DNA from: Gammaproteobacteria bacterium | GTDB lineage: Bacteria; Pseudomonadota; Gammaproteobacteria; Pseudomonadales; Pseudohongiellaceae | Assembly (NCBI GenBank): GCA_003514305.1 | Contig: DORE01000130.1 | Span: forward strand, 1-13,387 | Direction of reading: 5' to 3' | Length of the DNA stretch: 13,387 nucleotides | Shown here: positions 1 to 7,932 of the stretch, piece after piece | Layout of the letters: each line of letters opens with the position of its first letter | Numbering within the stretch: position 1 is the stretch's first letter | Position numbers and translations under genes: made by a program | The notes under the pieces: model-generated | Database searches by the model: none | Told to the model about the DNA's origin: nothing | What the model saw: only the letters and a program-made list of their open reading frames with translations

Positions 1-1
1 A

Positions 2-775
2 CAGGCTGACAACTTAGTAGCTATCCTCAATAGCCTGAAGTCCACATACAACATCGATGAGAATCGGGTATCCCTGACTGGAATATCTGACGGAGGTACA
101 GGTGTCTATTTTTATGCATTCAAACAGCCCACCCAATGGGCATCCTTCGTGCCTTACATCGGGCACCCTGGTGTTTTGCGCAATCCTCAAAGTGGGGGCG
201 GTTACCGACTCTATTTTGAAAACCTTATGAATAAACCCCTTTATATCGTGAATGGCGAAAACGATCGTCTTTATCCGGCGTCATCGCTGTCTTCGTTTAT
301 GGATATCCTCAAAGACGTCGGAGTTCGTTACACCTGGATTGTCATCGCTGAAGGTGGTCATAACACGGAATGGTTTCCAGAATATTTAGATGATGTCGAG
401 CAATTCAAATTCTCGAATCCTCGAGAACCCTTCCCCAGCGAAATCCAGTGGGTGGCAGACCGAACTGATCGGTATAACCGAAATCATTGGATTAAGATTG
501 ACGAGATCAGCGGGGATGATCGTCCTGCCTTGCTGCAGATTGATCGCAATAGCAATCTTATCTCGGTCGAGGCTCGCGGAATCGAACAATTTAGTCTGCT
601 GTTAAGTCCCGATTTCATTGATTTCACTCAACCCGTGCAGGTCATAGTTAATAACAAGGTCCAGTTCAGCAGCACAGTAGAGCAAAGCGCGGAATCTCTG
701 CTTAGGTTTGCTTCACGTGATCTGGATCGTTCAATGCTGTTTACCGCGGAACTTAGCATCTCGCTGACAAAATAG
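2..775 (+). CDS. Alpha/beta-hydrolase (esterase/peptidase-like), 3' part only
   Basis: The reading frame is open from the left edge, so the N-terminus lies outside the window; 257 residues remain. The fragment carries a nucleophile elbow, GISDGG, with the presumed catalytic Ser at fragment residue 29. A GENDRLYP segment follows, typical of the acid-residue loop, and then a catalytic-His motif, EGGHNTEW. Together these support a serine hydrolase of the alpha/beta fold, related to secreted esterases, PHB-depolymerase-like enzymes and dienelactone-hydrolase-like enzymes. The last ~100 residues form a separate beta-rich tail, which such proteins often carry. An internal GTG at 149 falls between the Ser and Asp motifs, so it cannot be the true start. 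The substrate cannot be told from the sequence. Its stop codon lies inside the left arm of a putative terminator, which suggests it is the last gene of its transcript. Confidence 0.8.
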   Translation, partial: QADNLVAILNSLKSTYNIDENRVSLTGISDGGTGVYFYAFKQPTQWASFVPYIGHPGVLRNPQSGGGYRLYFENLMNKPLYIVNGENDRLYPASSLSSFMDILKDVGVRYTWIVIAEGGHNTEWFPEYLDDVEQFKFSNPREPFPSEIQWVADRTDRYNRNHWIKIDEISGDDRPALLQIDRNSNLISVEARGIEQFSLLLSPDFIDFTQPVQVIVNNKVQFSSTVEQSAESLLRFASRDLDRSMLFTAELSISLTK

Positions 776-815
776 TGCTCTAGGGCTTTATTTCTCAATC
801 GAGTGCTATTTTTTT
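769..815 (+). terminator. Probable intrinsic terminator overlapping the hydrolase stop codon
   Basis: The arms AAAATAGTGCTC (769-780) and GAGTGCTATTTT (801-812) can pair over 12 positions, including two G-U wobbles. They enclose a 20-base loop, and the run of seven T extends to 815. The hydrolase stop TAG (773-775) is part of the left arm. The layout fits rho-independent termination before malate synthase. The stem is A/U-rich and the loop is long, so strength is uncertain. Confidence 0.5.
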
Positions 816-844
816 AGTTTTACCGATAGCGGGCCATTATTGCC

Positions 845-3019
845 ATGTCTTACGTCCAGATCGGCGGACTTCAAGTAGACTCGATTCTGAAAGATTTCGT
901 CGAGTCCGAGCTGCTTCCTCAACTCCAATTAAGGCCCGAAAGCTTCTGGTCAGAAGCTGAAGCTTTATTCGAGCAATTTACTTCTCGTAATTCAGAGTTA
1001 TTGGCACATCGCTCGAGTCTGCAGGATCAGATAGATGCCTGGCATCGCGAACACCCTGGCAAACCAGAGCAGTCGGAGTATCAGTCATTCTTGTCTCTCA
1101 TCGGATATCTTGCAGAGCCTGCGACGGATTTTATGATCGATACAAGTCACGTTGATCAGGAAATCAGTCTCCAGGCGGGACCGCAGCTGGTGGTGCCAGT
1201 CAAGAATGCACGGTTCGCTCTGAATGCGGCCAATGCTAGATGGGGCAGTCTGTATGATGCGCTGTATGGAACGGACGCGATTGACGAAGTAGATGGAGCA
1301 GAGAGGGGGAGCGTTTATAACCCAAAGCGCGGAGATAAGGTAATAGCTTATGCCCGTGAGGTACTTGATCAGGCCTGCCCTCTCAGTTCTGCTTCTCATG
1401 CAGATGCAAGCGCTTATTTCATTGAGCAATCAGAGCTCAAAGTTCGTATATCAGAAAACATAACAACCCTGCGGGACCACTCACAATTCAGAGGATACAA
1501 AGGTTCTACCGAAGCGCCTGAGAGGATCTTGTTGTGCAACAATAAATTGCATCTGGAAATCCAAATTGACTCATCATCTAAGATTGGTCGTCAAGATTCA
1601 GCTGGTATCAAAGACGTCGTTCTTGAGGCAGCAGTTACCACGATTCAGGATTGTGAAGATTCGGTTGCTGCGGTGGACGCGGAAGACAAAGTTGAAGTAT
1701 ACCGCAACTGGTTGGGACTGATCACCGGCGAGCTAGAAGAGACTTTTAAAAAAGATGGCGTCCAGGTGACCCGGTGCCTGAACCCCGATCGCTCATATCA
1801 GGCGCCTGACGGTAGTTCGTTTGAACTCCCAGGCCGAAGTTTGCTGCTTATTCGTAACGTGGGACACCTGATGCGTAACCCGTCCATTTTGGACAAGCAC
1901 GGCATAGAGATTTACGAGGGATTACTGGATGCGGTTATTACCGGCGCGATAGGGGCTCTCGATGTATTAGGTAAAAGTACCGTGAAAAATTCTCGCTCGG
2001 GAAGTATCTACATTGTAAAACCCAAAATGCATGGGCCGGAAGAAGTTAGATTTAGTTGTGAAGTTTTTGCAGCGGTTGAAAGGCTGCTAGGTCTTGAGCC
2101 GGGGCGAATGAAACTCGGAATCATGGACGAGGAGCGGCGAACAACGCTGTCGCTGAAAGCGTGCATCAAGGAAGCCCAGAATAGAGTGGTGTTTATCAAT
2201 ACCGGCTTTCTCGACCGTACCGGAGATGAGATACATACTTCCATGGAGGCTGGGCCGATGGTGCCAAAGGCAGACATGAAAGCATGCGGCTGGATTTCGG
2301 CGTACGAACGGCACAATGTGCAGGCAGGACTTGCGTGCGGGCTTCAGGGTCGTGGTCAAATCGGAAAGGGCATGTGGGCCATGCCGGATTTGATGGCTGC
2401 CATGCTCGATCAAAAGAATGCTCAGCCGGAAGCTGGTGCTAACACCGCTTGGGTCCCTTCACCGACGGCAGCGGTGCTGCACGCGCTGCACTATCATCGT
2501 GTTGATGTGGACGACGTTCAGACCAAACTGAAAGACCGGCGCGCGCCAGCTTTGTCGGATATCCTCGCTGTACCTTTGCTGAGCAACCCGGAATCGTTGA
2601 CGAGCGAGCAGATCCAGCGGGAACTCGACAATAATGTCCAGAGTATTTTGGGCTACGTAGTGCGCTGGATTGACCAAGGAATTGGCTGCTCAAAGGTGCC
2701 GGACATCAATAACGTGGGATTGATGGAAGATCGGGCAACTTTGAGAATCTCTTCACAACATATAGCTAACTGGCTTCGCCATGGGATTTGCAGTGACATT
2801 CAGGTGAAAAAAACACTGCTGCGTATGGCAGCTGTTGTGGATGAGCAAAATCGCCATGATCCTCTGTATGAAAACATGGCACAGGACCCAGACAACTCCA
2901 TTGCCTTTCAAGCTGCCTGTGATTTGGCACTCAAGGGTCGTGAGCAGCCGAATGGCTATACTGAACCAGTGTTACATCAAGCTCGACGTGCCAAAAAGGC
3001 GCAGAACCGGCAGCCTTAA
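845..3019 (+). CDS. glcB: Malate synthase G
   Basis: The enzyme condenses glyoxylate with acetyl-CoA to give malate and CoA in the cytoplasm, feeding two-carbon compounds such as glycolate or acetate into the TCA cycle. The 724 residues match the usual length of the monomeric G isoform (E. coli about 723). Family landmarks are intact. Arg337 in LLIRNVGHLMR corresponds to the glyoxylate-binding Arg338 of E. coli. Glu429 (MDEERRT) and Asp457 (FLDRTGDE) correspond to the Mg2+ ligands Glu427 and Asp455. Asp629 (LMEDRAT) corresponds to the catalytic base Asp631. The conserved GIGCSKVPD and NGYTEP segments are also present. The ATG at 845 gives the expected N-terminus, although no strong ribosome site precedes it. 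No glycolate oxidase or isocitrate lyase gene is visible nearby, so the glyoxylate source is unknown. Confidence 0.97.
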   Translation: MSYVQIGGLQVDSILKDFVESELLPQLQLRPESFWSEAEALFEQFTSRNSELLAHRSSLQDQIDAWHREHPGKPEQSEYQSFLSLIGYLAEPATDFMIDTSHVDQEISLQAGPQLVVPVKNARFALNAANARWGSLYDALYGTDAIDEVDGAERGSVYNPKRGDKVIAYAREVLDQACPLSSASHADASAYFIEQSELKVRISENITTLRDHSQFRGYKGSTEAPERILLCNNKLHLEIQIDSSSKIGRQDSAGIKDVVLEAAVTTIQDCEDSVAAVDAEDKVEVYRNWLGLITGELEETFKKDGVQVTRCLNPDRSYQAPDGSSFELPGRSLLLIRNVGHLMRNPSILDKHGIEIYEGLLDAVITGAIGALDVLGKSTVKNSRSGSIYIVKPKMHGPEEVRFSCEVFAAVERLLGLEPGRMKLGIMDEERRTTLSLKACIKEAQNRVVFINTGFLDRTGDEIHTSMEAGPMVPKADMKACGWISAYERHNVQAGLACGLQGRGQIGKGMWAMPDLMAAMLDQKNAQPEAGANTAWVPSPTAAVLHALHYHRVDVDDVQTKLKDRRAPALSDILAVPLLSNPESLTSEQIQRELDNNVQSILGYVVRWIDQGIGCSKVPDINNVGLMEDRATLRISSQHIANWLRHGICSDIQVKKTLLRMAAVVDEQNRHDPLYENMAQDPDNSIAFQAACDLALKGREQPNGYTEPVLHQARRAKKAQNRQP

Positions 3020-3060
3020 GTCAATTACTCTTCCGCTAAACTGTACCGGCCCGCTTAAAT

Positions 3061-3091
3061 TTGACATTATGGAAGGCGATATTCGTCTACT
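3061..3091 (+). promoter_or_regulatory. Possible sigma70-type promoter for the propeller-aldolase pair
   Basis: A perfect TTGACA (3061-3066) is followed 19 bases later by TCTACT (3086-3091), which matches four of six bases of a -10 box. The spacing is longer than the optimal 17. Transcription would begin roughly ten bases before the ATG at 3108, leaving a very short leader. This is a sequence match only. Confidence 0.25.
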
Positions 3092-3107
3092 TTTTGAGAT
3101 ACAAATT

Positions 3108-4247
3108 ATGCAAACCGTAATTAAAAACTTTAGCGCCTTAGTTGCCGTTTTATTTATCTTGCCATCTGCGGAGCTCACAGGACAGGAAAACGGCAATGCC
3201 CGGGGCCGAATAGTCGAGAGCCCTTACGAGATAATCAGCGGCTGGCTAGAACCGTTCCAAGAGGACGGTTTTGCCTTCGGAGGAAATTCTGCTATCTGGG
3301 CTGAGACCTCAGACAGGATAATTATTAACCAAAGAGGTGAGACGCTTCTTCCTTCTCCCGTTCCTGAAAATTTTCCTGGGTTTGCTGGTGCTCTAGGCAT
3401 CAACGTGCTGCGAGAAGTTGACCGAAGAGTCTGGCAAAACTGTCTTTTCGAAGTAAATGCTGATGGTCAGTTATTGAGCGTTTGGGACCACCTTGATTAT
3501 TTATGTGAGGGTGCAGATGGGCCCGGCCCCGAGCGCATTAGGGTAAATCCGTATGATCCTGAGCGAAAACTTTGGATTGTCAATCAGACTCATCACGAAA
3601 TCCACGTTCTTTCTAATGATGGAAGCCGGTTGATTGCGACTTATGGTGAGCGGGGTGTGGCGGGGGATGACGCATATCACTATGGAAGCCCACAGGACGT
3701 GGCATTTCTCCCAGATGGCCGTATCTTGGTTGCTGATGGTCTGTTGAACCATCGGGTAATAGTTTACGACGAAGATATGGAGTATCTCGGCGAGTTTGGG
3801 AGTCAAGGGGACGCACCGGGCCAGTTCAACACAATACATTCACTCGCAGTTGGTCCTGATGGGAGAGTCTTTGTTACAGATCGATCTGGTAACAATGGAG
3901 TAAACTTATATCGAACAACAGATGACCCAGCTGTTTTTGAGTTCGAGCGCTCAATAGGAGCTCCGCTAACTTTGCCGTTGGATATTATTGTAAATGAAGA
4001 TGACTTTTGGATTACTGATTTAGGGCCACTGCGATTCATAAACTTTGACTTCAATGGAGAAATTAAAGCTACTTGGCTCGTTCCAGCTGGGCTGCCAGAC
4101 GGCTATCTTGAAGTTCATTCTTTCACCGTAGATTCTGTGGGAAACCTGTACGGAGGTGACAATCAATACGGTCGGACCCAGAAATTCGTGCCCAAACCAG
4201 ATGCAGATCCCGATCTTTTGATCGAGCCTCCCTGGTATCAGCAATGA
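3108..4247 (+). CDS. Exported NHL-repeat beta-propeller protein
   Basis: The preferred ATG gives 379 residues opening with a Sec-type signal peptide: Lys6, then a hydrophobic stretch around residues 9-20, and cleavage expected near residue 25. Upstream in-frame starts would place coding sequence over the end of glcB or put a charged extension before the signal. The body contains repeated blade motifs of the NHL class: SPQDVAFLPDGRILVADG, then IHSLAVGPDGRVFVTDRSG, then a more diverged LPLDIIVNEDDFWITD and a final VHSFTVDSVGNLYGGDN. This resembles the six-bladed propellers of peptidyl-alpha-hydroxyglycine amidating-lyase-like and SMP-30-like proteins. Catalytic function cannot be assigned; binding of a ligand or partner outside the cytoplasm is equally possible. 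The next gene starts within 47 bases, so the two are probably one transcript. Confidence 0.85.
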   Translation: MQTVIKNFSALVAVLFILPSAELTGQENGNARGRIVESPYEIISGWLEPFQEDGFAFGGNSAIWAETSDRIIINQRGETLLPSPVPENFPGFAGALGINVLREVDRRVWQNCLFEVNADGQLLSVWDHLDYLCEGADGPGPERIRVNPYDPERKLWIVNQTHHEIHVLSNDGSRLIATYGERGVAGDDAYHYGSPQDVAFLPDGRILVADGLLNHRVIVYDEDMEYLGEFGSQGDAPGQFNTIHSLAVGPDGRVFVTDRSGNNGVNLYRTTDDPAVFEFERSIGAPLTLPLDIIVNEDDFWITDLGPLRFINFDFNGEIKATWLVPAGLPDGYLEVHSFTVDSVGNLYGGDNQYGRTQKFVPKPDADPDLLIEPPWYQQ

Positions 4248-4293
4248 GATTGTGGGCCTCTTGGCCGGTTTGCAAAGCTCATGGAAAGCAGCT

Positions 4294-5241
4294 GTGAGTA
4301 GACTGCAAAAGCCACTGACGCAGTTCACGCTAATCCTGTTTGCAACTTTATTACCTTGGTCACTAGTCGCGCAGGATGAAACAGTAAGGCTTAACAAGCT
4401 AATTGAAATGTTCCAGCGCAATGAAACCGCTTTCGGGCTGCTATCGTTCGACTACTCGCTCAGCAATGCAAGGTCGTTGTCTACATCGGAGTTGGACTTC
4501 GTGCTAATCGACATGGAGCACGCACCGTTTGATGTCGAGCGTTTGCGAGCCTTCCTATTGGGTATGACTAACAAGCGTGCCATTATTGAAAAGGCCAACT
4601 TACAACCTGAGGTTGTGCCGTTCGTCAGAATCCCGGCGGCGGGTGGGGCAGGTGAGCTGGTGGCTCAGGTCAAGCAGGTTCTCGATGTCGGCGCGTTCGG
4701 CATTATGTTTCCAGCAATAGATGATCGCGCGCAGGCAGAAATTGCGGTAAGGGCAGCTCGCTATCCGCAAACCAATGATGCGCTGGACTTCGACCCGCCG
4801 GGGCTCAGAGGGCGCAATCCGTCAAACGCAGTTTGGTACTGGGGTGTGCAAGACTATCACTCACGCGCTGATGTATGGCCATTGGACGCGCAAGGAGAGT
4901 TACTGGCCATCATGTTTATAGAATCTCCGGAGGGGGTAGCTAACATTGAAGAAATCATTTCGGTGCCCGGGGTTGGCGGCATATTTGTTGGGCCATCCGA
5001 TTTGAGCACTTCGATGGGATATACCAGTCCGTCTGAGCCGGCGGTCGAAGAAGCCATTCAGCGCGTGCTGGCTGCTTGCCTTGCTCATGACGTCCCGTGT
5101 GCGATTACTACAAATTCGCGTACAGTCGAGCAGCGCGTCAGGGAAGGCTTTCGTTTTGTCACCGTAGGACTGGATTCAGGCTTATCGGCTGGGGCCCGCA
5201 GCGCTCTTCAGTTGGGAAGACAAGCAGCAGGCAATGACTAG
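4294..5241 (+). CDS. Exported HpcH/HpaI-family aldolase
   Basis: This is a class II, metal-dependent pyruvate aldolase fold of the family that includes HpaI, GarL and YfaU, which cleave 2-keto-3-deoxy or 4-hydroxy-2-oxo acids to pyruvate plus an aldehyde. With the GTG at 4294 the protein has 315 residues. Conserved residues are His76 (IDMEHAPFD, the HpaI His45 equivalent), Arg112 (PFVRIPA), and metal ligands Glu210 (IESPEG) and Asp236 (GIFVGPSDLS). The 26-residue Glu-Asp spacing matches HpaI. The N-terminus is a clear signal peptide: basic residues, a hydrophobic core around residues 10-24, then VAQDE. A periplasmic or lipid-free secreted location is inferred, which is unusual for this family. 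GTG 4294 is preferred because GGAAAG precedes it by five bases. A second GTG at 4252, four bases after the propeller stop, would add 14 residues. The position of HpaI Gln147 is Phe208 here. Confidence 0.85.
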   Translation: MSRLQKPLTQFTLILFATLLPWSLVAQDETVRLNKLIEMFQRNETAFGLLSFDYSLSNARSLSTSELDFVLIDMEHAPFDVERLRAFLLGMTNKRAIIEKANLQPEVVPFVRIPAAGGAGELVAQVKQVLDVGAFGIMFPAIDDRAQAEIAVRAARYPQTNDALDFDPPGLRGRNPSNAVWYWGVQDYHSRADVWPLDAQGELLAIMFIESPEGVANIEEIISVPGVGGIFVGPSDLSTSMGYTSPSEPAVEEAIQRVLAACLAHDVPCAITTNSRTVEQRVREGFRFVTVGLDSGLSAGARSALQLGRQAAGND

Positions 5242-5492
5242 CTGATCGATTGCCACTTGCTAAAAATCAGCTCTCGATCAAGTTTAAGAGTGAATGAAAG
5301 GCTTAGCTCCTGGCGCTCATGAGCTTTGAGCGTCTGATTGGCATTAACGGCGATGCGCTCGGTGATCACGAACTTCTTCGCGGGCCGCGCATTCTTTATC
5401 ATTAGGGTGTCTGCAAGGAGCTGACAGGTCCACCCAGGCTTATTCCCGATACCGTATCCAGCGAGTCCGCTCACGCAGAGAACGACCGTCAT
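5238..5492 (-). CDS. Small hypothetical protein, possibly exported
   Basis: This 84-residue frame starts at ATG 5492, or 11 codons further upstream at a TTG (5525). It is not recognised as any family. The N-terminal segment is hydrophobic (VVLCVSGLAGYGIG) and could be a weak signal or membrane segment. The rest is polar and looks like ordinary protein (VITERIAVNANQTLKAHE), with natural-looking codons. An AGG lies about nine bases before the ATG. Its stop overlaps the aldolase stop by four bases, tail to tail. If it is not real, 5242-5599 is a 358-base spacer with nothing recognisable apart from whatever promoter drives the transporter. Confidence 0.35.
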   Translation of the reverse strand: MTVVLCVSGLAGYGIGNKPGWTCQLLADTLMIKNARPAKKFVITERIAVNANQTLKAHERQELSLSFTLKLDRELIFSKWQSIS

Positions 5493-5599
5493 GGGTTCTA
5501 ACCTGGTTGAGTGCGTGGATAGCAATAGATGGCGTGATTCGTGCCTATTCTATTACGGTACGGGACAGCTTCGGGCTGGATTGATAGTATGTCAGCGCT

Positions 5600-6388
5600 A
5601 TGATTGAGTTACAAAACGTTTGGAAGTCTTATGACTTCGGCAAAACCTTTGCTGTTTCAAATATGTCTCTTCGTGTTAATCGGGGTGAATTGCTTGGTCT
5701 GATCGGAGAGTCCGGCTGCGGTAAGACGTCTACCCTTAAGATGATTAATCGTATTGAGGAGCCAAGTAGCGGGGATATTTCGGTGAACGGAGAAGATGTT
5801 CGCCTCCAGAATCCTGAACAGTTGAGAAGGAATATCGGCTACGTGTTTCAGGGTATTGGACTGTTCCCGCATTACACCGTGGCGGAAAACGTATGCACTG
5901 TTCCTCAGTTGCTTGATTGGCCTTCGAGCGCAGTGCTCGATCGCTGCAGGGTGGTTCTGGATATGGTGGGTTTGCCCGCGGCGCAATTTGCAGACAGATT
6001 TCCCTCTCAGCTTTCCGGAGGGCAGCAGCAGCGGGTCGGAGTCGCCAGAGCGCTGGCGGCTCAACCCGAGGTTGTTCTAATGGACGAGCCCTTCGGCGCT
6101 TTAGACCCAATTACACGGGCCGATTTGCAGGAAGAGTTCAAGAGCATACAGCGCAAGCTTGAGCTTACGGTCATCATGGTGACTCACGATATGACAGAGG
6201 CCCTGCTCATGGCGGACCGCATTGCCGTTATGAGGCAAGGGGAAGTCCTGCAGATCGGTTCGCCAGCAGAGTTGCTTAACAGGCCCGCTGATCCTTATGT
6301 CCAAAAGTTGATGGAAATGCCAAAGCGGCGTGCAGATCGCCTTGAACAGATCTTGGGTGGTGATGTTCGGTTGGGCGCTGAAGGATGA
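5600..6388 (+). CDS. Osmoprotectant ABC transporter, ATP-binding protein (OpuCA/OsmV type)
   Basis: This is the cytoplasmic ATPase that powers import of quaternary-amine osmoprotectants such as glycine betaine, choline or carnitine. All ABC motifs are intact in 262 residues: Walker A GESGCGKTS (36-44), Q-loop Gln84 in YVFQGIGLFPHYT, signature LSGGQ (138-142), Walker B VVLMDE (158-163) followed by the FGALD D-loop, and the switch His196 in VTHD. The IGYVFQGIGLFPHYTV segment and the fused partner next door point to the OpuC/Osm subfamily rather than to amino-acid or phosphate ATPases. The C-terminal CBS pair that senses ionic strength in ProV and OpuAA is absent; the protein ends about 50 residues after the catalytic core. 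Its stop overlaps the start of the permease gene (ATGA), which indicates translational coupling. The exact substrate is inferred from family only. Confidence 0.92.
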   Translation: MIELQNVWKSYDFGKTFAVSNMSLRVNRGELLGLIGESGCGKTSTLKMINRIEEPSSGDISVNGEDVRLQNPEQLRRNIGYVFQGIGLFPHYTVAENVCTVPQLLDWPSSAVLDRCRVVLDMVGLPAAQFADRFPSQLSGGQQQRVGVARALAAQPEVVLMDEPFGALDPITRADLQEEFKSIQRKLELTVIMVTHDMTEALLMADRIAVMRQGEVLQIGSPAELLNRPADPYVQKLMEMPKRRADRLEQILGGDVRLGAEG

Positions 6389-7908
6389 CCGGAAACTTTA
6401 TGGAGCAACTCGCTCTTCTGCCTGAATATTTCAGGGGACACCTGACTCTTACGATTATTGCACTTTTTCTTGGTGTTGCAATCAGTATCCCGCTTGGAGT
6501 TTGGGCCGCACATTCATCAAGTGTTAAGCGCCCCTTGCTGACTTTGGTGAGTATTATTCAAACCTTCCCGAGTGTCGCGATACTTGCATTGGTAGTTGCC
6601 ATGCTGGGGGGCCGCATTGGTTCGTTGCCAGCTATCATAGCTCTGGTGCTGTATTGCATGCTTCCCATTGTGCGCAACACCGTTACGGGCCTCGAAAATA
6701 TCGCAGAAGAGGTCGTGACAGCAGCCCGAGGTATCGGTATGTCGCCACGTCAGATACTGACAAAAGTGCGAATCCCCCTCGCGCTGCCGGTTATTATTGC
6801 CGGTATTCGCACCGCGACAGTGTGGACAGTCGGTCTCGCGACGTTGTCAACTTTGGTTGGAGCGACCAGTTTCGGTAACTACATTTTTACCGGACTACAG
6901 ACGCGAAATTTGCTGTCAGTTACCATTGGCAGTCTGGCGGCCGCCCTTATGGCGGTTATTCTTGATAGTCTTATTGGAGGTCTTCAGTGGCTTGTAGTCA
7001 ATCGAAACTCAGAACTTGATATGGATCGACACAAGGTAGTGAAAGCTTTTGTATTCTCCGGCTTAATCGCCGCAGTTGGTTTGTCGGGATACAGTTTGAT
7101 GCCCGATAAAGAAGTAGATTTTATAATTGGGGGTAAGGGTTTTACTGAGCAATACATTATCGCCGGCGCTATTGAAGAGATCTTACAAGAGGCAGGCTTT
7201 ACAACTGAGCAGCGGGTTGGGCTCGGTTCAGAAGTGGTATTTCAGGCAACGGCCAACAATATGATAGATGTCTATCTGGAATATTCTGGAACTGTGTGGA
7301 CGAATCTCATGAGTAGAGAAGACAATCCGGGCAGAGATACGGTGATGTTGGAGGTAGGAGCTTATATCGCAGAGGAGCACGGGATGGCAAATCTCGCGGA
7401 ATTGGGTTTTCAAAATCTTTATGCGCTGGCGATGCGCCGTGAGCATGCAGAGTCGCTAGGAATCCGCAGTATCAGCGATCTCAAGCCGTTTGCCGATGGG
7501 CTGGTTGCCGGGGGCGATCTAGAGTTTTTTGGCCGGCCTGAGTGGGTCGGTTTACGAGACGCTTATAGCATCGATTTTAAGGAAAAACTTACGTTTGATA
7601 CGGCGTTGATGTACACCGCTATCGCTGAAGAGCAGGTAGACTTGATTGCTGCTTACACTACGGATGGTAGGGTCGCTGAATTCGACCTCGTCATTCTAGA
7701 AGATCCTCTCAATGCGATTCCACCCTATGATGGGTTTTTGGCAGTATCGGGTGAAGCCATGGGGAATCGATTATTCGTCGAATCTTTGTCACCGCTGGCA
7801 GGAAAGATAAGTGTCGAAGTTATGAGGGATGCCAACCGACTTGTTGATGTCGAAAACCTTCCCGTTTCGGCTGGCGTGAGCTACATTCGAGAAGCAATCG
7901 CTAAATGA
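6385..7908 (+). CDS. Osmoprotectant ABC transporter, fused permease and substrate-binding protein
   Basis: One 507-residue chain holds two importer parts. Residues ~15-205 are the membrane permease, with about five hydrophobic segments (20-42, 50-75, 81-97, 133-160, 178-204) and the ATPase-coupling EAA-type loop around 111-144 (AARGIGMSPRQILTKVRIP). A further hydrophobic segment (219-239) leads into an extracytoplasmic binding domain, ~243-507, of the OpuCC/OsmX class. That domain opens with the characteristic IIGGKGFTEQYIIAGAI and contains DVYLEYSGT, AAYTTDGR and LEDPLNAIPPYDG, all typical positions for this class. No free binding protein or second permease gene follows, so with the upstream ATPase this is a complete two-gene importer. 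The ATG at 6385 overlaps the ATPase stop; a second ATG at 6400, preceded by GGAAA, would shorten the chain by five residues. The gene ends 24 bases from the convergent metalloprotease gene. Confidence 0.92.
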   Translation: MTGNFMEQLALLPEYFRGHLTLTIIALFLGVAISIPLGVWAAHSSSVKRPLLTLVSIIQTFPSVAILALVVAMLGGRIGSLPAIIALVLYCMLPIVRNTVTGLENIAEEVVTAARGIGMSPRQILTKVRIPLALPVIIAGIRTATVWTVGLATLSTLVGATSFGNYIFTGLQTRNLLSVTIGSLAAALMAVILDSLIGGLQWLVVNRNSELDMDRHKVVKAFVFSGLIAAVGLSGYSLMPDKEVDFIIGGKGFTEQYIIAGAIEEILQEAGFTTEQRVGLGSEVVFQATANNMIDVYLEYSGTVWTNLMSREDNPGRDTVMLEVGAYIAEEHGMANLAELGFQNLYALAMRREHAESLGIRSISDLKPFADGLVAGGDLEFFGRPEWVGLRDAYSIDFKEKLTFDTALMYTAIAEEQVDLIAAYTTDGRVAEFDLVILEDPLNAIPPYDGFLAVSGEAMGNRLFVESLSPLAGKISVEVMRDANRLVDVENLPVSAGVSYIREAIAK

Positions 7909-7932
7909 GTCTGTTGCCTTTCTTGCGCCTAT

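Noticed and set aside
149..775. Hydrolase as a complete gene starting at GTG 149
   Set aside because: The nucleophile motif GISDGG lies upstream in the same open frame, so this start would remove the catalytic Ser.
2835..3107. N-terminal extension of the beta-propeller frame over the end of glcB
   Set aside because: It overlaps the conserved C-terminus of malate synthase in another frame, and the ATG at 3108 starts a proper signal peptide.
5240..5272. Inverted repeat AGCTGAT / ATCAGCT after the aldolase stop as a terminator
   Set aside because: Only seven pairs with a 19-base loop and no T run on either strand; it could easily arise by chance.
5657..6110. Two long minus-strand frames (135 and 121 codons) inside the ATPase gene
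   Set aside because: The plus-strand ATPase has all ABC motifs; the antisense frames show none.
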